Assembly: GCF_018687715.1 (NCBI RefSeq) | Contig: NC_056755.1 | Location: 22,352,501-22,416,500 of the forward strand | Length of the DNA: 64,000 bases | Source of the DNA: Carya illinoinensis | Taxonomy: Eukaryota > Streptophyta > Magnoliopsida > Fagales > Juglandaceae | Reading direction: 5' to 3' | In this document: positions 11,167-21,570 of the stretch, piece by piece | How the letters are laid out: each line of letters begins with the position of its first letter | How positions within the stretch are numbered: position 1 is the first letter of the stretch | Translations under genes and position numbers: made by a program | The notes under the pieces: generated by a model | Told to the model about the DNA's origin: nothing | Seen by the model: the letters and a program-made list of their open reading frames with translations, nothing else | The model's database searches: none

Positions 11167-11745
11167 TTATTTTTCTTCATATCTTTTCAAAACAACTTGT
11201 AAATTAGGCAAACATACATCAAATGTTTTTCCAAAAACTGAAAAATCATCCACAAAAACCTCTACAATATCTTCAATCAAGTCGCTGAAAATACTTAACA
11301 TGCATCTTTGAAAAGTGGTTGGGGCATTGCATAGCTCAAATGGCATTCTCTTGAAGGCAAAAGTTCCAAAAGGACAAATGAAGGTAATGTTTTCTTGATC
11401 CTTAGAGGTTATTTTTATTTGATAATAGACAGAGAAGCCATCTAAAAAATAATAATATTCATGCCCTACCACTTTTTCTAAAATCTGGTCAAGAAAAAGC
11501 AAGGGAAAATGGTCCTTTCTAGAGTTCCTATAGTCTACACACATCCTCTAACCTATGGTCTCCCTAGTAGGCACCAATTCTCCCTTTTCATTTTCTGCCA
11601 TAGTTATACTAAATTTTTTTGGAACAACTTGGATTGGGCTAACCCATTTGCTATCAGCAATGGGATAAATGATGCCTATATCTAACAATTTCAAAACTTC
11701 TTTTTTTCCCACTTCTTTCATTATGAGGCTTAGTTTCCTTTGCAT
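11167..11745 (-). pseudogene. Athila B reverse transcriptase
   Basis: Minus-strand RT fragments. At 11745-11548 are MKEVGKKEVLKLLDIGIIYP and WVSPIQVVPKK. At 11544-11167 are RKDHFPLLFLDQILEKVVG, FLDGFSVYYQI, the FAFKRMPFELCNAPTTFQR block and VFVDDFSVFG with the catalytic Asp pair. A stop near 11545-11547 separates the pieces. The frame keeps the catalytic residues but has drifted elsewhere, for example PFE for PFG. The domain order confirms the minus orientation. Confidence 0.9.
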
Positions 11746-12112
11746 CTCTCTAGAGGGTTTTGAGTCCTCTTTTTCAAATGTATCCTATGTGTGTAGATAA
11801 AATGACTCATATCTTTGATGTCAGTAATAGACAAGCCAATGGCTAATTTGTGTTATGCCAAAATTTTCAGCAACTTACTCTCTTGGTCAAGGCTTAAGAG
11901 TGTAGAAATCACCATTGGAAATGACTTTTCTGGTTTGAGGTAGGCGTATTTTAACTTCGAGGGCAGTGGCTTTAATTCCAGAATTGGGGTCTTCTCATTA
12001 GAGGGCTATGTCGAGGTTCGTAGTACTAGTATTGGCTCAAATTTGAACTTTCATAGCATCTCATTTGAATTTCCTGCAACACAAAGAGAAGAAAATTGAT
12101 TAGTGGACTCAA

Positions 12113-12737
12113 TTAAATCAAGTGAGTCTTCCAAATCCTCCAAAGTTTATCACAATTGTAATTTAACAAAGAGTCTTCAGCAAGTAAGGATTCCAATGCA
12201 TTGACTTCTCCAACATCTTCAAGTTCTTGATGTTGCCTACACAAATTAAAGATATTCAGTTCTAAAGTCATATTTCCAAAACTCAGTTTTAAAACACCAC
12301 TCATACAATTAATTATAGCATTATAAGTTGCTAGGAAGGGTCTTCCTAAAATCACAGGTGGTGAAGAGTTTGTGGGATGACAACTTCATATCCAATACCA
12401 CAAAATTCACAAGCTAATAAAATTTATCTACTTGTACCAAGACGTCCTGAACAATACCCTTAGAAATTTTTATGGATCAATTGGCAAGCTGTAAAATGAT
12501 TAAAGTGGCTTTGAATTCCCCTAACCCCAATTGTTTATACACACTATAAGGTAAAAAATTAACCCTCAAACCTAAGTCTAGCAAGGTCTGATCAATCTTA
12601 AAATTTCTAAAGACACATGAAATGGTAGGTGAACCAGGATCCTTGTATTTAGATGGTGTGTGGTTTTGAATAATGGCACGAACTTGCTCAATGAGAGAGC
12701 TTTTTTTTGCACATTTAGTTTGTGTTTTATAGTGCAT
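12113..12737 (-). pseudogene. Athila B aspartic protease region
   Basis: The frame at 12737-12477 carries ISCVFRNFKIDQTLLDLGLR, that is, the retroviral-type aspartic protease active site as DLG, then VNFLPYSVYKQLGLG. The frame at 12355-12113 carries ILGRPFLATYNAIIN, the conserved C-terminal ILGRPFL motif, followed by SFGNMTLELNIFNLCR. A break separates the two around 12360-12476. In an active element this enzyme would cleave the polyprotein inside the particle. Confidence 0.82.
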
Positions 12738-12838
12738 AAATCTTTTAGAAATTTAGCATAAGCAGGAATTTGTTTAATAGCATTAAGAAGTGGAACGTTA
12801 ATCCTAATTTGCTTAAAAATTTCTAAGATTTTTGCGTG

Positions 12839-13674
12839 CTATTTTTCTTTATGCAAAGAAAGTAAACGATGTGAAAAATTTGCAGGTATTGGACATGCAT
12901 CATTATTTGAATCTGAAGTGCTTGGCTCACCACTAACTAGAGGAGAGTTAGCTTTTTTACCTGAATTTCTTGCACTATGGGTAGTGATATCCACAACCTT
13001 ATGATTCTTCAAAGTTGTAATGGCTTTCACTGATTTCACATTAGCCCCTTTACCATTATTCTGAGATGATTGACTTTGTACTTGTAGATTGGGTTGGGTT
13101 TGAGCTGGGAATTTGCCTTCTCTTGGTTACTTAGAGTAGTGGTTATTCTAGTGACGGTCCCTCTGATATTGTTGATAGCTTGGGTGTTCTGGTTGTTGAT
13201 TGTGACCTGACTTTGCATAAATTGTTGTAGGGTAACAGTTAGCTACTAAAAGGAATATTTCACTCCCTTTTTCTGTATTGGAGGGGGCTAATTTGCAAAA
13301 TAAGAGGATCTTGAGCCTTGGCTAGTTGCTGCATAGGGGGTGTACTGACTTTGTCCTTGTGTAGATAACCCCGGTCGTTTATTTTTCAAGCTAAAATTTG
13401 GATGACTTCTCCAACCTGCATTGTAAGTATTAGAGTAAGGTCTAGAAAAATTCTTAGAGATCATATGCACAGGGTTTAATTGATCAAGCAACACTTCTTT
13501 AAAAGCAAGAATTGTTGGGCATGCATTAGTCACATGCCTTAGATCTTCATATATATTGCATTTTTCATAAATTAATGGCAAAACATGCATTTCATTGACT
13601 TTCTTAAGCTCTAGAGACTCTAACTTTTTAGACATCAATGCAAGCTTAGCATGTAAATCATCAGATTCTTTCAA
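12839..13674 (-). pseudogene. Athila B gag C-terminal (nucleocapsid) region
   Basis: Several minus-strand fragments between the gag core and the protease. At 13674-13288 is a coiled-coil-like start (DDLHAKLALMSKKLESLELK) followed by a degenerate zinc knuckle (CNIYEDLRHVTNAC), where an intact CX2CX4HX4C is lost. A low-complexity Q/N-rich linker follows at 13218-12839. This matches the gag to protease spacer of Athila. Several frames, no function expected. Confidence 0.65.
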
Positions 13675-13984
13675 GTGGTATTTACCACCCCCACTAACAC
13701 ATTTTTAATTTTCAGATCTATCATACAAGTCAGAAACATCCCAAAATTGGTCACTTTCAGTCAAATAGTCAAAATATTCAAAGGCTTCCTCGGGCCCTTT
13801 GTTAAAGAATTCACCATTGCACATGGTTTCTACAAATTGCCTCTTTTTTGTTGCAACCCCTCTTACAAAATGCTAATGACCCTCAAATTCTCATATCCAG
13901 GGTGAGAACATGCATTTAAAAGGTCTTTGAATCGTTCCCAATAATGATAAGATGTTTCCACATCCTTTTGGCAAAATTCATGAT

Positions 13985-14509
13985 TTATCTTTTCAAGACC
14001 TTGGTTCTATGCATGGGGAAAAAATTCTCTAAAACTTTAGTTTGCATTTCTTGCCAAGTCCCAATGAATCTTGGTCTTAAAGAATTCAACCATGTCGTAG
14101 CCTTGTCTTTTAAAGAAAATGGAAACAATTTTAATTTTATGACCTCTTTAGTGCATGTTCTATGCATAAATGTGGAACACACTTCTTCAAACTTTTTGAT
14201 ATGCAAATAGGGGTTTTCAAATTCCATACCATGAAAGTGTGGTAATAATGGAATCAGCACAGGTTTGAAATTAAAAGCATTTTCATTAAGAGGTAAAATG
14301 ACGCAAGAAGGGGTGCTAGTCCTAATAGGCTGAAGATACTCTCTAAGTGTCCTGTTTTGATTTACCATTTCCCTATCATGATGTTCGTTTTCAGACATGA
14401 TGCTATCAGTGTCAGATGATGATTCAAGAGAAGGTGATGCAGAGTTAAAAGATGTCCATGACTCTATCTTAAACAGTCGAGATGTGTGATCTCTAGTCCA
14501 ACCAGTCAT
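13985..14509 (-). pseudogene. Athila B gag core
   Basis: A 174-codon minus-strand frame with the plant retrotransposon gag pattern: a Ser/Asp/Glu-rich N-terminus, LLPHFHGMEFENPYLHIKKF, a helical segment with LKLFPFSLKDKATTWLNSL, and TWQEMQTKVLENFFP. Gag forms the virus-like particle that packages element RNA. The frame breaks after about residue 170. Further downstream gag sequence is scattered over 13675-13984. Element C has the HFHGMDSKSLY counterpart. Confidence 0.85.
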
Positions 14510-14653
14510 ACAAACAAGAGCAGAAAATCAAAGACAATGAAAAATAAATAGAGAAAAGGAAAAAAGATTAGATATCACCTTGGTTGTGAAGAGGTTCACA
14601 ACTCTACAAATATACTATCATCAGTAGAGGAATGTTCTTATAAGCATCAGTTG

Positions 14654-14671
14654 TCCCAAGTAATGGTGCCA
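14654..14671 (-). promoter_or_regulatory. Athila B primer-binding site (tRNA-Asp type)
   Basis: The minus strand reads TGGCACCATTACTTGGGA, 6 nt from the LTR end. It aligns over its full length with the tRNA-Asp-type site usual for Athila/Tat elements, with several substitutions, mostly transitions. Confidence 0.7.
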
Positions 14672-14677
14672 AAAACA

Positions 14678-15600
14678 TGACTTGGTCTCAAATGCTTCCA
14701 AGTGTAGAAGTGTCGAGTTGTATCAAGAATAAGTCTAGGATTATACTCCACAAGGACAAAGGGTTATCAAAGCATTTGTGAAATTTTGTTGTAAAAAAAT
14801 GTATTGATTATAAGAGATGAAAAATAAAATGAAATGCAATGTGAGGAATCATGAAGATGAATTAAGAAAAAAAGTATAAATTTAATTTTCGCAAAAATTA
14901 AATCGGAAATGGAATTAAAGTTTCTAACCAAAAGGGTAAATTAACAAACACTTGGGTTGGGTATGAGACTCTATTTGTTTTGGTTCTTAGATAATTTTCT
15001 CCTCTACTAATCCAGTCAAGGCATTGATAAACGGAAAATAAAAATAGTTATGCTCAAGTTTTGCAATATTTCTCTAAGGGATTCACTATTTTACTAGCCA
15101 AACACACAATATAAATCAACTGAAAGAAACCTTGATAATTTTCAAACTTTTGTTGTGCCTTACGTCAACAACAAATTAAGAGCAAGAACTGCAATCTATT
15201 TTCAGTTCCAATCAGACTAGCAACAAAGTGAAATCAACATTTATCAACAAAATACTGCATTAAATTAGAATCCAAAATAAATCAAGTCTTATTCCACAAC
15301 TCAAGCTTCAGAAATTAGCTACAAATGGCATTTCCAGCAACAAAAATTAATCTAAGTTGAGCCATGATAAACTTTTAGAGAAAATACCCAAATGGAACCT
15401 CAAAGTTGCTTCTGAAACAAATGTTCAAGAAAAATTGAAATAAAATACACTGTAACGCCCAAATAAAACTGAAGAAAGAGGCTAAGGAAGAACACCAAAG
15501 CATAGGGAAAATAAAACTGAAGAAAATAAAAGTCGAAGGAAAGAAGACGAAAACGAAAAAAAAAAAAGAGTAAAAGTAAAGCCCACTAAAATCAAAAGTG
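14678..15600 (-). repeat. Athila B 5' LTR (outer U3 part missing)
   Basis: Begins (plus strand) TGACTTGGTCTCAAATGC next to the primer site and matches the left LTR from 14966 to 15600. It stops abruptly at 15600, so about 640 bp of U3 present at 7303-7941 is missing. Combining both copies gives a full LTR of about 1.55 kb. Confidence 0.82.
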
Positions 15601-15728
15601 ATAATTATGAAGATAATTAAAATGGAGGCAACTAGCTAAACAACATTGGTATTAACATGGAGATAAAAACACTTGTTATTTCCATGTTAGTGCCATACAG
15701 AGAAGAAAAAATAATTAGATAAAGTAGA

Positions 15729-16635
15729 TTATAGGTATTGATGGAAGAAATGTTGTAAAGGAGAAGGACATAGCTGAGGCTTACAAGACGTACTTTAAAT
15801 CAGTATATTCCACTATTGTCCCTAGTGTTGAGGAAATAGAAAGGTGTTTACAACACATGGATAGAAGGGTGACTGAAGAAATAAACTTCAAACTTGAAGA
15901 GCCTTTTTCGATTAAGGAGATTTATGAGGCTTTAAAGCAAATGTGGTTGTTTAAATCTCCTAATCCAAATGGATTTGGAGCTGGATTCTTTCAAGACCAT
16001 TGGAGTAGTGTTAGTGTTGAGGTATGTATGGGTGTGCTTGAATTCCTTAATGGAGGTAGCATGCCTAGTCCTCTTAATCATACAATCATACTTTCTTTGC
16101 TTTGATACCCAAAACAAATTCTCCAAGTTTTGTAAATGATTTTAGGCCTATATCTCTTTGTAATGTGTTATATATATTGATTGCTAAAGTTTTAGTGAAT
16201 ATGGTTAAATGTATTATGCCTAACATTATTTCTAGTAGTCAAAGTGCCTTTGTACTAGGAAGATCGATCATAGACAATGTAATGGTGGCCTATGAGGTCT
16301 TTCATTCTATGAAACATAGGTAGAAAGGGAAGATTGGCATCATGAAACTTAAGCTAGATATGTCCAAAACTTATGATTGAGTGGAATGGAAATTCTTGGA
16401 AGTTATATTGAGGAAAATGAGTTTCAATGAAAGCTAGATCAAGTTACTGATGCAGTGTGTTTCTTCTATGTCATATTCTATTCTACTTAATGGAAAATCT
16501 AGTGAACAGTTTAATCCATCTATAGGATTGAGGCAAAGGGATCTACTATCCCCTTACATCTTCATTCTTTGTGTTGAGGAGTTAAGTTCTTTGTTGAGGA
16601 GAAGTGAGCAAAATGGAGGAATGGGGGTGTTGTAG
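15729..16635 (+). pseudogene. LINE 1 reverse transcriptase, N-terminal and central
   Basis: The pieces read in order: IIGIDGRNVVKEKDIAEAY and FKLEEPFSIKEIYEALKQM, then a degenerate NPNGFGAGFFQDHW block (usually PGPDGF), ending at a frameshift near 16100. Next DFRPISLCNVLYILIAKVL, SSSQSAFVLGRSIIDNVMVA, and after stops at about 16321 and 16378, GLRQRDLLSPYIFILCVEEL. These are fingers and palm motifs of plant L1 RT, which copies element RNA at a nicked target site. At least one frameshift and several stops. Confidence 0.88.
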
Positions 16636-17960
16636 CTAGGAAAAGAGGTACCATGATAAATGGTCTGCTTTTTGCAGATGAGTGTGTTATAATTAGTCGA
16701 CTTTAGCAGATTGGTACAAGATACAAGATATACTTCATATGTAAGAAGCTAGATCTGGTCAAGCATTGAACAGAAAAAAAACTTCCATACTTTTTAGTGC
16801 AAACACAAGTGAGGATGTTCAAAGATAGATTTTGCTGAATGTTGAGCCAATTGTAAGTGGGGATTATGGGAAGTAATTGGGACTTCCAACTATGGTTGGT
16901 AGATCAAAGTACAAGACTTTTAGGGAAGTGAATGATAAGATATGGAAGAAAATTAGTAACTGGTAGAATACTTTTCTTTCTATTGCTAGTTGGGAGATTA
17001 TGATAAAGGCTACTCTATAGGCAATCCCTACCTACACAATGAATGTTTTTATGTTGCCAAGAACTTTGCAAAGTTTAGGTGGAGTAGAAAAAGTGAAAGA
17101 AATGGTACTCATTAGAAGAAATGGGAGAACCAAAATGTTTTGGAGAATTGGGATTTTGAGACATAGAGCATTTTAATGAAGTAATGTTATTAAAACAAGG
17201 ATGGAAGCTAATGCAAAAACCATAATCTTTGGTTGCTCGAATTTTGGAAGCTAATGCAAAAACCATAATCTTTGGTTGCTCGAATTTTGAAGGAATATTA
17301 TAAGAATTGTTAGTTTATGGAAGCTAAACTTGGTCATAATCCATCATATACATGGAGGAGTGTGTGGTCTTCAAAGGATTCTTAAAAGTTGGGGTTGTTT
17401 GGAGGGTAGGGAATGGAAAAAGTATTTCAATATGGGGTCAAAAATGGATTCCTAGGTCTCTATCTTTTCAAGTTAAATCATCAGTTAAGATACTACTAGA
17501 TGATGCAAAGCTCAAGGAACTAGTAATTGAGGAGTTAGGCTATTGGAATGAAAAGCTCATATATTAAATTTTCATGAAAGAATAAGCACTTAAAATATGT
17601 AGTATGTCATTGAGTAGAAAAGGGGTAGAAGATAAAGTAATATGGAGCTTTACTAAGGATGACAAATTTTCTGTAAGGATTGCTTATCATTTGGGGATGA
17701 GTTTAGAGAAGAAAAAGAAAGGGGAATCTTCAAACTTTTCTACACAGAAGCCAGTATTGGAGAAGGTTCGAAAGCTTAACATCCCAAGATCAACAAAATA
17801 GTTTCTTTGGAGAGCCTTAACAACCATTATTCCAACAAAGCAAAAGTTATTTCATCAACATATAGTAAATGATGACTTATGTCCAATATGTTGAAAGGAA
17901 GCGGAAACTATTCAACATGCATTATGGACTTGTCCTCCAATCAAAGATGTAAGGTTAGAA
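16636..17960 (+). pseudogene. LINE 1 RT catalytic box, thumb and zf-RVT region
   Basis: The catalytic box reads LLFADECVIISR at about 16668: the second Asp of the usual FADD is Glu (GAG at 16680-16682). Downstream frames show weak RT thumb homology (WGQKWIPRSLSF near 17430) and the zf-RVT pattern at about 17780-17940 (RSTK, FLWRALTTIIPTKQKLF, CPIC, ETIQHALWTCP). A perfect 43-bp tandem duplication lies inside (17203-17288). Long dead. Confidence 0.75.
17203..17288 (+). repeat. Perfect 43-bp tandem duplication
   Basis: Two identical 43-bp copies, each starting GGAAGCTAATGCAAAAACC, at 17203-17245 and 17246-17288, inside decayed LINE 1. Perfect identity suggests a recent event. Confidence 0.95.
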
Positions 17961-18249
17961 AAATAACGTATTGTTCAAAAATGGGGTTGTAGTGATGAAT
18001 ATTTTTACATAATATGGGAAATGATGCATCAACAGTTTCAGATAACAAAACTTGAAGATATTTTAGTCATTTTTAAAGGAGTATTGTCTAGAAGAAATAA
18101 ATTTTATTTTTGGGATATTTTTTATAGCCCAAATAAAGTCATTAGCTTTGCTTTAGTGAACTTGGCTGATTTTAGAGATGCTCAAGTGTTGAAAACAGAA
18201 ACAGCTGTGGTAACGGGAGAGAGCATTATGCTAACCAAATGGCAAAAAC

Positions 18250-18680
18250 TAGTAGAAGGAATTACAAAAGTAAATTTTGATGCAGCCTTAGATGTGGAGA
18301 ATTAAAATTTGGGGATTAGTCTAATGGCATGAAACTATAGAGGGGAAGTTCTATTCTCACTATGTGCTGAAAAATCATTTCTTTGGGTACCTTTCCTGCC
18401 AGAATGTAATTGATTATGGAGGGTTGTTGAACTTTGTCGAGAGTTTAATGCAAAATATGTTATTTTTTAAGGAGATGCAAAGAATGTGATACATAATATT
18501 AAAGATTGCAAAAATGATTGTTCATGGTCAGGGGAAATTGTGAAAGACATTAAATCTTTTTTCTCAATGAGATTTGACTGGAATCTTGTCTTTACATATC
18601 GTGAAGGAAATACTACAGCTCATTCCCAATCAAGGAAGGCTTTATAGATGACAAGGGAAGCTGTATACTTGGAAGAGGCA
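18250..18680 (+). pseudogene. LINE 1 C-terminal RNase H domain
   Basis: Broken frames preserve the plant L1 RNase H pattern: VNFDAAL near 18270 with the first acidic residue, LWRVVELCREFNAKYVIF near 18420, GDAKNVIHNI near 18470, and WNLVFTYREGNTTAHS near 18580. Several stops interrupt it. Such a domain is common at the C-terminus of plant L1 LINEs and helps remove template RNA. The poly(A) end follows within about 100 bp. Confidence 0.8.
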
Positions 18681-18770
18681 CTGACGATACTGATTTTGTT
18701 GAATTGAAGGAGATGGCATGTAATTGACTATTTTATTGAAGTGAATGAGAATGAGTAAAATAAAAAAGAC

Positions 18771-19200
18771 CACACTCAGCCGAATTAAATGGAGTGTTTT
18801 ACGTTAAAATTTTGTTTGAAATGATCAACTCGGAAACAAAAAATCTTTACCAGAATATCTCGTTCACACATGCCCTTTTCTATTATGTAGGTTTTGAATG
18901 ACATCAGATGAAAAATTTCTTAAATGTTATTAAACTATTATGATTTTTACAACTTTTTTTCAAATCATTATTTAATAGAAGCACATTCTAACAAATGCAA
19001 TGTGTAGGACTTTATAGCACGCAATGAGAGTCTTGCATGTCAGCCTCACATTGGTTTCCAAATAAGATTTGCCACACGGAATCTTTACTCAAATCTTAAA
19101 ACATAACTCCCTCCACACTGAGCATCTCATTTCTATTCATGGTCCATGGAAGCTCATCATTAGTAAAAGATAGAGTTCACTGATTCTATTCGAAATTTAA
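18771..19200. other. Spacer between the two LINEs
   Basis: About 430 bp of AT-rich DNA in which I see no gene, repeat or transposon terminus. Confidence 0.5.
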
Positions 19201-19489
19201 GGAGAGGCGATTTTGAGTGACTTAAGAGCAATTTTTCATTTCGAATAGGGCCACGCCGTTGGCCTCTGTGGTGTTCTTGATGCCAGCGGGGGTTGTTCTG
19301 GATGGTGATCCTGGAGTTTCTCTTTGTGGAGGCAGGGCAGAAGTCTTATGCTCAGGCTTTGGTGAAGTCTTCCAATTCGTCTAGTTTCAAACTAGCCATG
19401 CAAAATCCAATGGATGTGGATGGAGAGTTGGGTTTTGTGTTTTAGAAGCCTAAAATGGTGAAGGCTACAAACGAGTTCAAGTTTGCTCT

Positions 19490-20711
19490 GATTTTGAATT
19501 TATTCGGACTAGGCCATCTATTGATTCTGTGTGGTTGTCAATTGTGAAAACGTGGGGTCTGCTAGAGATTCATACAGTGAGTTTCATTGATGATTACCAT
19601 GTCTTGGTACAGATGGTTAGTGAGAGGGATTTTGTTCATGGTTGGGCTAGGAAGGGCCGTATCATTGATGGTTGTAGTTTTTGCATTTTCCAATGGACTA
19701 AAGATTTTGATCTAAATGTTCAACCTTCAAAGGCAGCGCAATGGATTTTCCTTCTAGGTTTGCTACTACATTTGTATCTTTGGGATTCTCTCCAAATATT
19801 GGCCAGTAGGTTTGGTTGGTGTTTGGGTGTGGATGATGTTACTTTGAATCGTACGCTTGGAATAGGTGTGCGGCTCTGCATAAAGATGGATCTGTTGGTT
19901 GAATTAGTACAAGATTTTCTGATTGTGGTGGCTAATAGGAAAATTTAGCAGGCTGTGATATATGAAAAGTTAGAATTTTATTGTTGTAAATGCAAAAGGC
20001 AGGGCCACACGATAGTGGTTTGTTAGGTGCATCAACATTTGGCTATTAAAAGGAAGGTGGAAAGGAAAGAGGTAGGGAAACAGGGTCTGGATAAGGAGAT
20101 TTGGTATGAGAAAAAATCAGCGAATCATTCCATTGTAATTCCTATGAAGTAGGTGCAGAATATTGAGGATTATGATCAAATAGTTGAGGGTACAAGTGCG
20201 ATGGGGAGTTTGATGCAGGGGTAGGATTGTGCTATTAAGATTTCTATGATTCGTAATGATAATGAAGTGCAGAATGGGGATGTGTCGTGCCAGGATGAAG
20301 AATTGTCACCACGAATGTTGTTAACAGAAGGGGACAAGGAACTCATTAACTTAACCATTAATGCTTTGCACCCACAGGATGATTCGGTTCCAATTGTTCA
20401 TTGTTTATTGGCATCTCTTGGAATTTCTAATAGTATTTTGATGGGGACTAGGGAGGTCAATCCGTCACCTATTGTGGATTTTTTAATGATGGATGAGGAT
20501 AATAGTTTGGCATTCTATAGTGGTAGTTGATGAAACTTTGGCTTTGGAGAGTAATTGTAGTGATAGGGTGGATGATTGTGATACTTTTCATTTGTCAGAA
20601 TGTGAAGATGAACCCTCTTTAAGTTGTTTGATGCAAGAAAAGGGATATGAATCGGAAGGTGATTCAAAAACTCAAAGAATCGTTCTAAACAAAAATTGGG
20701 TTTGGCGGTGA
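19490..20711 (+). pseudogene. LINE 2 ORF1: DUF4283-like domain and CCHC zinc knuckle
   Basis: The frame at 19529-19948 carries SIVKTWGLLEIHTVSFIDDY, FVHGWARKGRIIDGC and a tryptophan-rich FQWTKDFDLN, the pattern of the DUF4283 domain in plant LINE ORF1 proteins. After a stop at 19946-19948 the knuckle CCKCKRQGHTIVVC (CX2CX4HX4C) lies at about 19980-20024. Acidic low-complexity frames to 20711 are probably the variable ORF1 tail. ORF1 proteins bind element RNA to form the ribonucleoprotein. Multiple stops, so not functional. Confidence 0.8.
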
Positions 20712-20754
20712 GACAATCTCAACGACTGTTGGCCCATCCGGCTAAGCTTAATTT

Positions 20755-21570
20755 ATGATTGAGAATTTATTGTTTTGGAACATGCGGGGTCTAGGCATGT
20801 CGAGAAGGTGACTTAGGAGTTTGATTATAAAGTTGAATGCTGTTATTTTGGCTATTGCGGAATCTTTTGCAAAGGAAGATAAAATGCCACGACTGGCAAG
20901 CACTCTTGATTTTAAAAAATTTTGCTCAAATGAGGCAATAGGGGGTAAACCTTGCTTTTTTGGCAGGATGATTTTGAAGTTGATATTGTGGATATGTTGG
21001 ATTAATGCTTAATAGGTTGTTTTGAGTTTTCTAATTGGAAAATCCTTTTGACGTTCATCTACACTAAATGCAATTATTTGGATAGATGTGATTTGTGGCA
21101 TGCAATGGATGGTGTGATTTCAGATGATGTTCCTTGGCTTGTAGTGGGTGATTTTAATATTATCTGGGAGGATGAGGAGAGAGTTAGGGAAATACGAGAT
21201 CCTTAGTGGCCATGGAGGATTTTAATCATTGTTTGAAAAGGTGTGGTTTATTAGAGTTTCCATCTAATGGCCATAAATTTTCATGGTGTAATGGTCAAGA
21301 GGGTTGTGCAAGGAGTTGGGCTAGGTTGGATAGAGTGGAGGTGAATGCAAAGTTTTTGAGTGATTTTCCTCATATTTGCATGGAGTATTTATCCCGTAAA
21401 ACTTCTAATCATGGTCCTATGCTTGTTTGTAACACAAAGGTGGACGGAAGGTATGGTCCAACCCTGTTTCAGTTTCAAATATGTGGATTCGGCATGCTTC
21501 TTTTCATGATTTTGTGTATGAGATTTGGAAAGAGCCTGTACTGGGTAGAGGTTTATTTAAGTTGGTAGCC
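20755..21570 (+). pseudogene. LINE 2 ORF2 endonuclease domain
   Basis: An ATG at 20755 starts MIENLLFWNMRGLG, the conserved opening of plant L1 AP-like endonucleases (the FWNxRG motif holds the metal-binding Asn). A stop follows at once. Later pieces include WLVVGDFNIIWEDEERVRE near 21135 with the GDFN motif, LLEFPSNGHKFSWCNGQ near 21250 and RLDRVEVNAKFL near 21330. These are successive motifs of the enzyme that nicks target DNA. The catalytic His region (normally SDH) reads SNHGP near 21410. Broken by several stops. Confidence 0.82.

Larger units (their letters stand above)
6683..15600 (-). mobile_element. Athila-lineage Ty3/gypsy element B
   Basis: Read on the minus strand the order is 5' LTR (14678-15600, truncated), tRNA-Asp-type primer site (14654-14671), gag, protease, RT, RNase H, integrase, 3' noncoding region, polypurine tract and 3' LTR (6683-7941, truncated). 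Many frameshifts and stops break the polyprotein. The LTR copies share only 6683-7302 with 14966-15600 and are visibly diverged there, including small indels, so this is an old insertion. Neither outer end survives, so no target-site duplication can be checked. Confidence 0.88.
15729..18770 (+). mobile_element. 5'-truncated L1-type LINE (LINE 1)
   Basis: A plus-strand non-LTR retrotransposon remnant with RT, zinc-finger (zf-RVT) and RNase H homology in many broken frames, but no endonuclease. It ends near an A-rich run at about 18754-18765. The 5' end abuts the truncated Athila B LTR with about 130 bp of unassigned sequence between them. No target-site duplication found. Confidence 0.85.
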
